From CAIVAT01 sp049317265 (GTDB lineage Bacteria > Bacteroidota > Bacteroidia > Bacteroidales > FEN-979), in the NCBI GenBank assembly GCA_049317265.1, contig JBMOIP010000019.1, forward strand, positions 14,638 to 78,637: a stretch of 64,000 bases of DNA, read 5' to 3'. The notes below the pieces were generated by a model. The model searched no databases. It was not told where the DNA came from and saw nothing but the letters and a program-made list of their open reading frames with translations. Made by a program: the position numbers and the translations under genes. Shown one piece after another: positions 43,803 to 51,778 of this stretch (within the stretch, counting starts at the first letter, position 1; every line of letters starts with the position of its first letter).

Positions 43803-43809
43803 TCAACCC
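43796..43809. repeat. perfect 14-bp palindrome at the junction of two convergent stops
   Basis: GGGTTGATCAACCC; kup ends in TGA at 43800-43802 and the transketolase C gene ends in TGA (minus strand) at 43805-43803. The palindrome has no loop, so as an RNA hairpin it would be poor. Confidence 0.8.
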
Positions 43810-44759
43810 TTTCGGGCGATTGCCTTTAATGCAGCGGCAACGATATCCGGAACATCCAGATGGTACTTTTTCAGTAACTCTTCCGGCTTTCCGCTTTCAC
43901 CAAAAACATCATTTACGGCAACCATCTCCACCGGAGAAGGAAAATTCATAGCAAGCAACTGGGCAATGCTGTCTCCAAGCCCGCCGTTGCGCATATGTTC
44001 CTCTGCTGTAACAACGCAGCCTGTCTTCCTCACAGAATTGATGATCGCATCGGCATCCAGCGGTTTGATGGTATGGATATCGATTACCTCGGCTGATATT
44101 CCTTGTGTTGCAAGAATTTTACAGGCCTCCAGTGCATTCCATACCATATGCCCGGTGGCAAAGATCGAGACATCCGTTCCCTCGCTCAGCATCAAAGCTT
44201 TGCCAATGATAAATGGTTGCCCGGCAGGGGTGAAATTGGGCCATTTCGGGCGTCCGAACCGAAGGTATACAGGTCCTGTATGCCGGGCAATGGCCAGGGT
44301 GGCAGCTTTTGTCTGGTTAAAATCACACGGATTGATAACTGTCATGTTTGGCAACATCTTCATCATTCCAATATCTTCCAGGTTCTGGTGCGTGGCTCCG
44401 TCCTCTCCAAGGGTCAGTCCGGCATGCGAAGCACAAATCTTGACATTTTTATTGGAATAGGCCACCGACTGCCTGATCTGGTCATAAACCCTGCCGGTCG
44501 AAAAGTTGGCAAATGTACCTGTAAACGGAATTTGACCACCGATGGTCAACCCCGCTGCGATGCAAATCATGTTGGCTTCAGCAATTCCCACCTGGACAAA
44601 GCGTTCAGGGAAATCGCGCACAAATGCCTCCATTTTCAACGAGCCGATCAAGTCGGCACACAAGGCAACTACCTGTGGGTTCTGCTTGCCAAGTTCATGC
44701 AATCCCTCTCCAAATCCCGAACGGGTATCTTTTGAACCTTGATTGATATATTCAGTCAT
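43803..44759 (-). CDS. transketolase, C-terminal subunit
   Basis: A 318-residue subunit carrying the pyrimidine-binding and C-terminal domains of a split transketolase: ALCADLIGSLKMEAF, RFVQVGIAEANMICIAAGL, ICASHAGLTLGEDGATHQNLED and the C-terminal TAEEHMRNGGLGDSIAQ. It pairs with the N-terminal subunit encoded at 46220-47065, to transfer two-carbon units in the pentose phosphate pathway. Unusually, a vWA gene lies between the two subunits, separated here by one base from its stop. Confidence 0.92.
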   Translation of the reverse strand: MTEYINQGSKDTRSGFGEGLHELGKQNPQVVALCADLIGSLKMEAFVRDFPERFVQVGIAEANMICIAAGLTIGGQIPFTGTFANFSTGRVYDQIRQSVAYSNKNVKICASHAGLTLGEDGATHQNLEDIGMMKMLPNMTVINPCDFNQTKAATLAIARHTGPVYLRFGRPKWPNFTPAGQPFIIGKALMLSEGTDVSIFATGHMVWNALEACKILATQGISAEVIDIHTIKPLDADAIINSVRKTGCVVTAEEHMRNGGLGDSIAQLLAMNFPSPVEMVAVNDVFGESGKPEELLKKYHLDVPDIVAAALKAIARKG

Positions 44760-44760
44760 G

Positions 44761-46152
44761 TCAGTTTGGATATAACTTTAAATTTACGGTTTGTCCCGGC
44801 TCTACCCTGAAAGCTTTTTCAGTGGTATATGAAGCCTGGTTCGAATATTTTGACCTGAAAACCACCCGGTAGTTTCCCGGCTGGAGGTAGAGTGTCTCTT
44901 GCTGCTGCTGGTTATCCCGCAGGTTGTAAAGCCATACCAGGTTGTTCTTATCCTCCTGGTAGAGGCTGCCATACCCGTTGGTCGATTTCTGAATTACGGC
45001 GATGCCGGGAAGCGGCACCTCCACAGTCGTTGTATGACTCTGGGTAATCTCCACATCTTTCACCATCAGTCGCGGAAGGCATAATATTTCGATATCATAA
45101 GATCCGGTGATATATTTCTCCACCTGGTCAAACTGCTGAACATTGACCGTTTCAAATTCCCCCTTCTTCCGGATGATGCAGGGAAGAAACTTCAGGGTGC
45201 TGTTGCCTCCGGCCTTGAACATCAGGTTGCCCTGGGGAGCCTCAATGCCCACGATGTTGTGTTTCCCGGGTGTCAGCTTCACCGTATCGATGTGAACCGG
45301 TGGAATCGTATGTACCACAATGTTATACGTAATCAAAGGATCGATATCCAGCGTATCGGGAACCCCTTTTGCATTGAAGGAGTGGATGAAATTATACTTG
45401 ACCAGGCCTGAAAGATCATCATAAAAAGTCATGTTCACATTGGTCTCCGTAGGTTTGCCATAGGTGTCGAGAAGGTTAACCTGGACACTGGTGGGATTGA
45501 GTGTACGGGAAATGATCACATTAAGGGCATTCCTGAACTCCTTTTCGTTGGATGCGTCAAAGTAGGTTCCGACACACTCGAACTGCTCCCTGAAATTTTT
45601 CCCGATCCCCACGATGAACGGCTTCAACACGATGCCTTTTTTCTGAAGTTCATGAGAAACGGCACAAGGATCGCCGCCACACTCTTCAAGTCCGTCGGTA
45701 ATGAGGATCACCACATTGCGGCAATTGTCGCATGGTGGAAAATCCTTAGGGGCCTGCGACAATGCATAGGCAATCGGGGTCGTCCCCTTGGGGATGGTGG
45801 TCTTGAGCGTATGCTTGATTTTGGTGATGTTGTCCTTCCCGAACGGAACCTCCAGCCGGGTGTCATTGCAATCCTGCGGCGGAAACTGCTTCTGGTTTCC
45901 GTACATGCGGAGGGCAAGCTCCAGGTTGGTCTGTGTTCGTAAACTGTCGAGGATATTTGAAAACAACTTGACGGCAAGATCAAATTTGGTATCACTCTGC
46001 CACCGGCCATACATGCTCTGGGAAGCATCGAAAACGAATAAGATCCTGGTAATGGGTTTTGGTTTCCCCTGCTCCTTCACTCCCTGAGCAAAAACCCCTG
46101 ATGAAAGCAACAGGGAGACCAGTACGAATGTCAGATTCCGGATCACCGCCAT
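44761..46152 (-). CDS. vWA-domain exported protein between transketolase halves
   Basis: A 463-residue exported protein. The start at 46152 gives a signal peptide (MAVIRNLTFVLVSLLLSSGVFAQ); an earlier ATG at 46173 is possible, but a further extension to 46233 is translated from an intergenic ATTGAATATT-type repeat. Residues about 35-210 are a von Willebrand A domain with the MIDAS-like DASQSMYGRW, GTTPIAYALSQAP and LITDGLEECGGDP. The remainder is beta-rich with Cna/carboxypeptidase-like repeats. A surface or periplasmic role is likely; why it separates the transketolase subunits is unknown. Confidence 0.78.
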   Translation of the reverse strand: MAVIRNLTFVLVSLLLSSGVFAQGVKEQGKPKPITRILFVFDASQSMYGRWQSDTKFDLAVKLFSNILDSLRTQTNLELALRMYGNQKQFPPQDCNDTRLEVPFGKDNITKIKHTLKTTIPKGTTPIAYALSQAPKDFPPCDNCRNVVILITDGLEECGGDPCAVSHELQKKGIVLKPFIVGIGKNFREQFECVGTYFDASNEKEFRNALNVIISRTLNPTSVQVNLLDTYGKPTETNVNMTFYDDLSGLVKYNFIHSFNAKGVPDTLDIDPLITYNIVVHTIPPVHIDTVKLTPGKHNIVGIEAPQGNLMFKAGGNSTLKFLPCIIRKKGEFETVNVQQFDQVEKYITGSYDIEILCLPRLMVKDVEITQSHTTTVEVPLPGIAVIQKSTNGYGSLYQEDKNNLVWLYNLRDNQQQQETLYLQPGNYRVVFRSKYSNQASYTTEKAFRVEPGQTVNLKLYPN

Positions 46153-46187
46153 GGATGGTACAATGCCAGCCATCTTCGTTCTGATTT

Positions 46188-46215
46188 CAACATTCAATAT
46201 CCAATATTCAATATT
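46188..46215. repeat. 7-bp-period repeat (ATTGAATATT on the minus strand)
   Basis: Minus-strand units ATATTGAATATTGGATATTGA; same family as 32329-32353. It lies between the transketolase N gene and the vWA gene and overlaps the end of the former's neighbourhood. Confidence 0.7.
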
Positions 46216-46219
46216 CCCT

Positions 46220-47065
46220 TTAATAGTCTCCAAGCGTCTCCTCCAACTGGCTCAATGCTGTTTTAGACTGTTCATCGTTGGGAAAAACTCCGTGCCATTC
46301 ATGATTGTCGAGCATAAAGTCAACACCTGCTCCCATATGGGTGGTCATCAGGAGCATGACAGGTTTTCCCTGGCCCGTATACCACTGTGCTTTTTTCAGT
46401 GAATCAACCACTTCGGTCATGTCATTGCCATACATCGGGATGACCTGCCAGCCAAAAGCTTCAAATTTCGCCTGCAGATCGCCCATGGGCAGCACTTTGT
46501 CATTAGGTCCGTCGATCTGAACACCGTTGTAGTCGACTGCAGCAATCAGGTTGTCCACCTTATTACCGGCAGCAAACATCAGCGCCTCCCAGTTTTGCCC
46601 CTCCTGGAGTTCACCGTCTCCCATGAGGCAATAGACAAGGTGCTCATCGTGGTTCAGCTTTTTGGCAAGGGCTGCGCCAACCGAAACAGAAAGCCCCTGG
46701 CCCAACGAGCCTGAGCTCATGCGGATGCCGGGCAAACCTTCTGCCGTGGCAGGATGACCCTGCAGACGTGAGCCCAATTTGCGGAAGGTTGCCAGTTCGT
46801 CGATTCCGAAATATCCATAACGGGCCAATACGCTGTACCAGCCTGCGGAGAGGTGCCCATTGGAGAGAAAAAAAAGATCTTCTCCAATGCCATCCATGGT
46901 GAAATTTCCCGGATCCGGTTTCATGATTTTAAAATAGAGCGCAACAAGATAGTCGGCGCTTCCGAGCGGGCCACCGGGATGGCCTGAAGAGGCCCCGTGG
47001 ACCATGCGGACAATGTCCCGCCTGACCTGCGAAGCAATTTTTTCTAATTCCTGGATTGACAGCAT
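46220..47065 (-). CDS. transketolase, N-terminal subunit
   Basis: A 281-residue subunit with the thiamine diphosphate-binding domain: RRDIVRMVHGASSGHPGGPLG, LSNGHLSAGWYSVLA, RMSSGSLGQGLSVSVGAALA, YCLMGDGELQEGQNWEAL and AAVDYNGVQIDGPND (the GDGE...N motif binds Mg-ThDP). Works with the C-terminal subunit encoded by the gene ending at 43803. A perfect -7 element lies 58 bp upstream. Confidence 0.93.
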   Translation of the reverse strand: MLSIQELEKIASQVRRDIVRMVHGASSGHPGGPLGSADYLVALYFKIMKPDPGNFTMDGIGEDLFFLSNGHLSAGWYSVLARYGYFGIDELATFRKLGSRLQGHPATAEGLPGIRMSSGSLGQGLSVSVGAALAKKLNHDEHLVYCLMGDGELQEGQNWEALMFAAGNKVDNLIAAVDYNGVQIDGPNDKVLPMGDLQAKFEAFGWQVIPMYGNDMTEVVDSLKKAQWYTGQGKPVMLLMTTHMGAGVDFMLDNHEWHGVFPNDEQSKTALSQLEETLGDY

Positions 47066-47123
47066 TGAAACAGATAAATTAAAATTCCATAATAACCGGT
47101 CGTCTGTGAAAACGCGCGATCAG

Positions 47124-47131
47124 CAAAGTTA
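47124..47131 (-). promoter_or_regulatory. -7 element (TAACTTTG) for the transketolase operon
   Basis: Perfect TAnnTTTG on the minus strand, 58 bp upstream of the start at 47065. Confidence 0.45.
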
Positions 47132-47230
47132 TTACAATAACCAGAAGGAGAAGGTGTCATGTTGATAAAAAAAGAAAAGATTTGACAACATTTAAGGTGT
47201 TTTAAAGTTGAAAGTTAGGACTTTTGTGAT

Positions 47231-50149
47231 ATGAAATATCTACTCCTGTTCTCCGTCTCCATCATACTTTTCTTTTCTCCGGACACCGTTACGTGCCAGG
47301 TGGCTGGCAGTAAATGGGTGGACTCCGTGTACACTTCACTCAGCATCGAGCAGCGTATCGCACAGTTGTTCATCATACGGGCCTATTCCTGGAAAGACTC
47401 CACCTACAACGACAGCCTCGTCGGTATTGTCAAACGATACAATGTAGGCGGGGTCTGCTTTTTCAAGGGATCCCCGGTAAAACAAGCCATCCTGACCAAC
47501 CGGCTGCAGCAGGAAACTCAAACGCCGGTTCTGATCACCACCGATGCCGAATGGGGCCTGGGAATGAGGCTAGACAGCGCCTTCTCCTATCCCCGCCAGA
47601 TGGCGCTCGGAGCCATCTCTGATGATTCCCTGATCTATGAAATGGGGCGCCAGGTAGGGAGAAGCTGCATACGGCTGGGTGTCCATGTCAACTTTGCCCC
47701 GGTGATCGACATCAACAACAACCCTAAAAACCCTGTGATCAACTTCCGGTCGTTTGGTGAAATGCGCGAAAAGGTGGCAAAGAAGGGAGTCATGTACATG
47801 AAAGGCATGCAGGATGAAGGGATTATGACCACCGCCAAGCACTTCCCCGGCCATGGAGATACCGATTCCGATTCTCACCTTACCCTCCCTGTGATCAACC
47901 ACTCAAGGCAGCGTCTTGATTCTGTAGAGCTTTACCCATTCAAGGCACTCATCCGCGAAGGACTTATGGGCGTCATGGTGGCCCATCTCTATGTGCCTGT
48001 TCTCGACACAGTGAAAAACACCCCCACCACCCTTTCAAAACCGGTCATCACCGGCCTTCTCAAGGAACAACTCGGTTTTAAAGGGTATGTTTTCACCGAT
48101 GCGCTTGACATGCAGGGGGTGACCAAATTCTTCAAATCCGGTGAAATCGAAGTCAAGGCGCTCCAGGCCGGAAACGATATCCTGCTGCTGCCCAAACATG
48201 TCGACCTCGCCATCAGTGGGATTAAAACCGCCATCGACAGCGGGTGGTTATCCGATTCACTCCTGGAATCAAGGTGCAAACGGATGTTATTGCTGAAGCA
48301 GAAACTGAAATTATCCGACAAACCCATGATCAACCTGCAGAACCTTGTAATTGATCTCAACCCGCCCGAAGCTGAAGTACTGCGCCGGAAGATGGTGAAC
48401 AGTTCTATCACATTGCTGAAGAATGAACTCAGGATGGTTCCGCTTACCGGCCTTGACCGCCGCAAAATCGCCGTACTCTCCGTGGGCGACTCCATCCCCA
48501 ACCTGTTCCAGTCAACCGTTAACAATTATGCCAAGGTTAAATCCTTCAATCTTCCTTCCCTGTTCCATAATGTTTTTGCCGACAGCATCATCAGGCAGGT
48601 TTCTTCGTTCGACGTTGTCATCCTCGGCATTCACGGGATCAGCAGCAATGCAGCCGACAACTTCGGACTAACCCCCGACATGATCCGCCTGATCGACACA
48701 GTGACCAGGGTCAACCGTACCATCGTCGCCCTCTTTGGAACGCCCTACTCCATGGATAAAATACCAAATCTCCACAAAACCGAAGCCATCCTGGTGGCCT
48801 ACCAGGACAATCCAGGCACAGAAATGGCGACTGCGCAGGCCATTTTCGGCGGGATTGCTTTAAAGGGCAAACTCCCGGTGACTGCCGCGAATTTTCCTTC
48901 GGGAAGCGGGGAGGAAACCGAGAAAACCAGGCTTGAGTCCTTACTGCCTGAAGAGTTGGGGTTCCCACCCCATGCAATGGACGAGATCGACGCCATTGCC
49001 ATGAAGGGTATTGAGGCTCGTGCCTATCCCGGTTGCCAGATCCTGCTGGCAAAGGATGGCAAAATATTCTATGAAAAGTCATTCGGCCACCCCAGGTATG
49101 AAGACTCTGTCAATGTTACAAACGAAAGCATCTACGACCTCGCTTCAGTGACCAAAGTGGCAGCCACCACCCTGGCCATGATGAAGCTGGTGGAAGATGG
49201 AAAGATAAAACTGGACGACACCCTTGGGAAATTCCTGCCATTTCTGAAAGGCAGCAACAAATCGTGCATGGTGATCCGCGATGTGATGACCCATCAGGCC
49301 GGGTTGCAGGACTGGATCCCTTTCTACAAAACAACCCTGAATCACGGGAAACCCGACCCGGCCATCTATCAATCTGAGAAGTCTGCCGAATTCCCAACGA
49401 GGGTGGCCAATAACCTCTATATCAGGGCCGGCTATTCCGACACCATCTTTCGGCGAATCGCAGAATCTCCGTTGCGGCCTGCCCGTGATTATAAGTACAG
49501 CGACCTTGGATTTATCATGCTTCGCCTCATCGTCGAAAAAGTTACCCATCAATCGTTCAGCAACTATCTTGATGCCACCTTCTACAAACCCCTGGGGTTG
49601 AATTCCATTGGGTTTTTGCCCCGTGAAAACCACCCGCTCTCCCTCATGATCCCCACCGAATATGATACCGAATTTCGTCAGCAGCTGGTTTGGGGAGATG
49701 TTCATGACCCTGGAGCAGCCATGCTGGGCGGGGTTTCAGGTCATGCAGGATTGTTCAGCAATGCACACGACATTGCCGTGATTCTCCAGATGCTGATACA
49801 GGATGGGACTTACGGCGGAAAAGAGTATCTCTCCCCTGCTACCGTGAGCGAATTTACCAGGGTGCAATTCCCCGGGAAAGGCAACCGCAGGGCGCTCGGC
49901 TTTGACAAACCTGTTTCAAACCCGTTACTGGACGGTCCCAGTTGTAAAAGCGCTTCCATACAGAGTTTTGGTCACTCCGGTTTTACCGGCACCTATATAT
50001 GGGCCGATCCGTCAAACAGACTGATCTACATATTTCTCTCCAACCGCGTATACCCAACGGCAGCGAATCAGAAATTGTCGGAGATGAACATCCGCACACA
50101 TATTCACCAGACTGCATATGATCTTCTGCAAAGATATCAGATCAAATAG
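47231..50149 (+). CDS. GH3 beta-N-acetylhexosaminidase fused to a class C beta-lactamase-like domain
   Basis: A 972-residue exported protein (signal peptide MKYLLLFSVSIILFFSPDTV). Residues about 25-360 are a GH3 NagZ-type domain: KHFPGHGDTDSDSH (catalytic dyad D214/H216) and VFTDALDMQGV (nucleophile D290). Residues about 360-560 are a GH3 second domain. Residues about 580-972 are a serine-hydrolase/beta-lactamase-like domain with SVTK (S638, K641), the second motif YSD (in DYKYSDLGF) and a late HSGFTG. This fusion is found in Bacteroidota; the parts suggest removal of GlcNAc from cell-wall fragments plus attack on peptide or ester bonds. Confidence 0.87.
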   Translation: MKYLLLFSVSIILFFSPDTVTCQVAGSKWVDSVYTSLSIEQRIAQLFIIRAYSWKDSTYNDSLVGIVKRYNVGGVCFFKGSPVKQAILTNRLQQETQTPVLITTDAEWGLGMRLDSAFSYPRQMALGAISDDSLIYEMGRQVGRSCIRLGVHVNFAPVIDINNNPKNPVINFRSFGEMREKVAKKGVMYMKGMQDEGIMTTAKHFPGHGDTDSDSHLTLPVINHSRQRLDSVELYPFKALIREGLMGVMVAHLYVPVLDTVKNTPTTLSKPVITGLLKEQLGFKGYVFTDALDMQGVTKFFKSGEIEVKALQAGNDILLLPKHVDLAISGIKTAIDSGWLSDSLLESRCKRMLLLKQKLKLSDKPMINLQNLVIDLNPPEAEVLRRKMVNSSITLLKNELRMVPLTGLDRRKIAVLSVGDSIPNLFQSTVNNYAKVKSFNLPSLFHNVFADSIIRQVSSFDVVILGIHGISSNAADNFGLTPDMIRLIDTVTRVNRTIVALFGTPYSMDKIPNLHKTEAILVAYQDNPGTEMATAQAIFGGIALKGKLPVTAANFPSGSGEETEKTRLESLLPEELGFPPHAMDEIDAIAMKGIEARAYPGCQILLAKDGKIFYEKSFGHPRYEDSVNVTNESIYDLASVTKVAATTLAMMKLVEDGKIKLDDTLGKFLPFLKGSNKSCMVIRDVMTHQAGLQDWIPFYKTTLNHGKPDPAIYQSEKSAEFPTRVANNLYIRAGYSDTIFRRIAESPLRPARDYKYSDLGFIMLRLIVEKVTHQSFSNYLDATFYKPLGLNSIGFLPRENHPLSLMIPTEYDTEFRQQLVWGDVHDPGAAMLGGVSGHAGLFSNAHDIAVILQMLIQDGTYGGKEYLSPATVSEFTRVQFPGKGNRRALGFDKPVSNPLLDGPSCKSASIQSFGHSGFTGTYIWADPSNRLIYIFLSNRVYPTAANQKLSEMNIRTHIHQTAYDLLQRYQIK

Positions 50150-50150
50150 T

Positions 50151-50158
50151 TATCTTTG
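50151..50158 (+). promoter_or_regulatory. -7 element (TATCTTTG)
   Basis: Perfect TAnnTTTG starting one base after the stop of the GH3 gene and 69 bp before the ATG at 50228. It overlaps the first codon of a longer alternative frame (50156). Confidence 0.5.
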
Positions 50159-50227
50159 CCGCAGTTTTATAAAAAGAGCTGCCGGAGCAGATCAATAATC
50201 AATGTAATCCCAACTGAAATCATCATC

Positions 50228-51049
50228 ATGAAAGCAATATTGAAATCCTTTTCCATCTGGATCCTGGCAATTTTCATCACGCTCGGCAGTGCAGTCTATC
50301 AAAGAATGACTGGTCCCACCTACCCGGTTCGCGGCGAGTCTGAAATTGGCGGGCAGAAGATAAAATTCCGGCTGATCAGATCTTACGATCTTTCGGATGA
50401 TGCAAAAGTAGCTATCGTGGTTCCCGACACATCTGTAAAGGGCGAGCTTAAACTCCGCCGTTTTAAAAGCCTTGACAGCTGGCAGATCGTTGAAATGCAG
50501 CGTCATGGCGATACCCTTGTCGGGGCGCTTCCGCATCAGCCACCAGCAGGGAAAGTGATGTATAATGTGACACTGGTACAAGGCGAGCAGCGGGTGTTGC
50601 TTAATGAGAACTCTGCTGTATTAAGGTACACGGGTTTTGTTCCCCGTTACATCCTTTTCCCCCATATCTTCTTCATGTTCATGGCCATGCTCTTCTCAAC
50701 CCTCACCGGGCTCATGGTTATCTTCAGGGGCAGGAACACCTATCTATATGCCTGGATTACCGTGATTTCCGTAGCCATCGGCGGACTATTCCTCGGCCCG
50801 ATCGTACAGAAATTCGCATTCGATGCCTACTGGACCGGATGGCCTTTCGGACATGACCTTACCGACAACAAGTCACTCGTAGCATTTATCTTCTGGGCCA
50901 TCGCCATCTTTGTGATGAAGAAGAACCGCGAGAATAAACTATGGCCAATCGTTGCATCCATCGTGCTGATGGCGGTTTTCATGATTCCCCACAGTGTGCT
51001 CGGTTCCGAAATCGACTTCACCAAGGAAGCTAAAACCCAAACCAAGTAG
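50228..51049 (+). CDS. membrane protein of unknown function
   Basis: A 273-residue protein. The N-terminal helix (FSIWILAIFITLGSAVYQ) is followed by an extracytoplasmic beta-rich part (about residues 30-135), then three to four transmembrane helices (FPHIFFMFMAMLFSTLTGLM, YAWITVISVAIGGLFLG, AFIFWAIAIFVM, IVASIVLMAVFMIP). I do not recognise a characterised family. The ATG at 50228 fits the promoter; the earlier TTG at 50156 would start inside the -7 element. Next to the rhomboid gene, 23 bp downstream. Confidence 0.65.
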   Translation: MKAILKSFSIWILAIFITLGSAVYQRMTGPTYPVRGESEIGGQKIKFRLIRSYDLSDDAKVAIVVPDTSVKGELKLRRFKSLDSWQIVEMQRHGDTLVGALPHQPPAGKVMYNVTLVQGEQRVLLNENSAVLRYTGFVPRYILFPHIFFMFMAMLFSTLTGLMVIFRGRNTYLYAWITVISVAIGGLFLGPIVQKFAFDAYWTGWPFGHDLTDNKSLVAFIFWAIAIFVMKKNRENKLWPIVASIVLMAVFMIPHSVLGSEIDFTKEAKTQTK

Positions 51050-51072
51050 TTTAATCCATTCACCGATTCTCC

Positions 51073-51684
51073 ATGATCCTTACCTACCTGATCATCTTTG
51101 TGACAGTAGCCGTTTCCGCATTCGCCATGAGCAATGAAGAGCTTTTTTCTAAGCTCAGGTTCAATGCCTACGATGTAAAGCACAGCAACCACTGGTACCG
51201 GTTTTTCACCTATGGATTCCTGCATGCGGGTTACGTTCACCTGTTCGTCAACATGCTGGTTCTCTATTCATTCGGTGTCATCGTGGAGTCCTATTTCAAG
51301 ATCTATTTCCCTGGAAAATCGGGGCTCTATTTCATCCTGCTCTATGTAGGCGGACTGATCCTCTCCATCATCCCCGCCTACGGGAAGCACAAGAACGACG
51401 TATTTTACAATGCCGTAGGCGCCTCAGGAGCCGTAGCAGCCATCGTCTTTGCCAGCATCATCCTCTACCCTACCGGGAAAATCTACCTTTTCCTGATTCC
51501 AGTCCCCATCCCTGCACCGGTCTTCGGCGTACTCTATGTTGGTTACGAATACTATATGGCTAAAAACAGCCGCGACAACATCGGTCACGACGCCCATCTG
51601 TGGGGAGCACTCTTCGGCCTGGTCTACACCATCGCCCTCAAACCCGGACTGGTAGGAATTTTTTTGCAACAAATCGGCCTATAA
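51073..51684 (+). CDS. rhomboid-family intramembrane serine protease
   Basis: A 203-residue protein with six helices. It contains the rhomboid catalytic elements: HAGYVHLFVNMLVL (helix-2 histidine and asparagine), GASGAVAAIVF (nucleophile S118 in the GxSG motif) and GHDAHLWGALFG (catalytic H175). It cleaves transmembrane substrates; the substrate is not predictable. It lies 23 bp after the unknown membrane protein, suggesting an operon. An 8-bp-period repeat begins 12 bp after its stop. Confidence 0.9.
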   Translation: MILTYLIIFVTVAVSAFAMSNEELFSKLRFNAYDVKHSNHWYRFFTYGFLHAGYVHLFVNMLVLYSFGVIVESYFKIYFPGKSGLYFILLYVGGLILSIIPAYGKHKNDVFYNAVGASGAVAAIVFASIILYPTGKIYLFLIPVPIPAPVFGVLYVGYEYYMAKNSRDNIGHDAHLWGALFGLVYTIALKPGLVGIFLQQIGL

Positions 51685-51696
51685 TATGTCCGGAGG

Positions 51697-51778
51697 CAAC
51701 CGTCCACTTGTCCCCTTGTCCACTTGTCCACTCGTCCACTTGTCCACCCGTCCGCCCATCCGCTAGTCCGCCCGTCCC
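51697..51778. repeat. 8-bp-period tandem repeat (CTTGTCCA units)
   Basis: About ten octamers of the type CTTGTCCA, CTTGTCCC, CTCGTCCA grading into CCCGTCCG. On the minus strand it reads as GGACAAG units, the same kind of sequence as 4951-5012. Its right end overlaps the last codons of the acyl-CoA ligase gene (stop at 51763). Confidence 0.85.

Noticed and set aside
47132..47230. possible hairpin (ATGTTG ... CAACAT) between transketolase and GH3 genes
   Set aside because: Short stem with a long A-rich loop; not convincing as a terminator or riboswitch.
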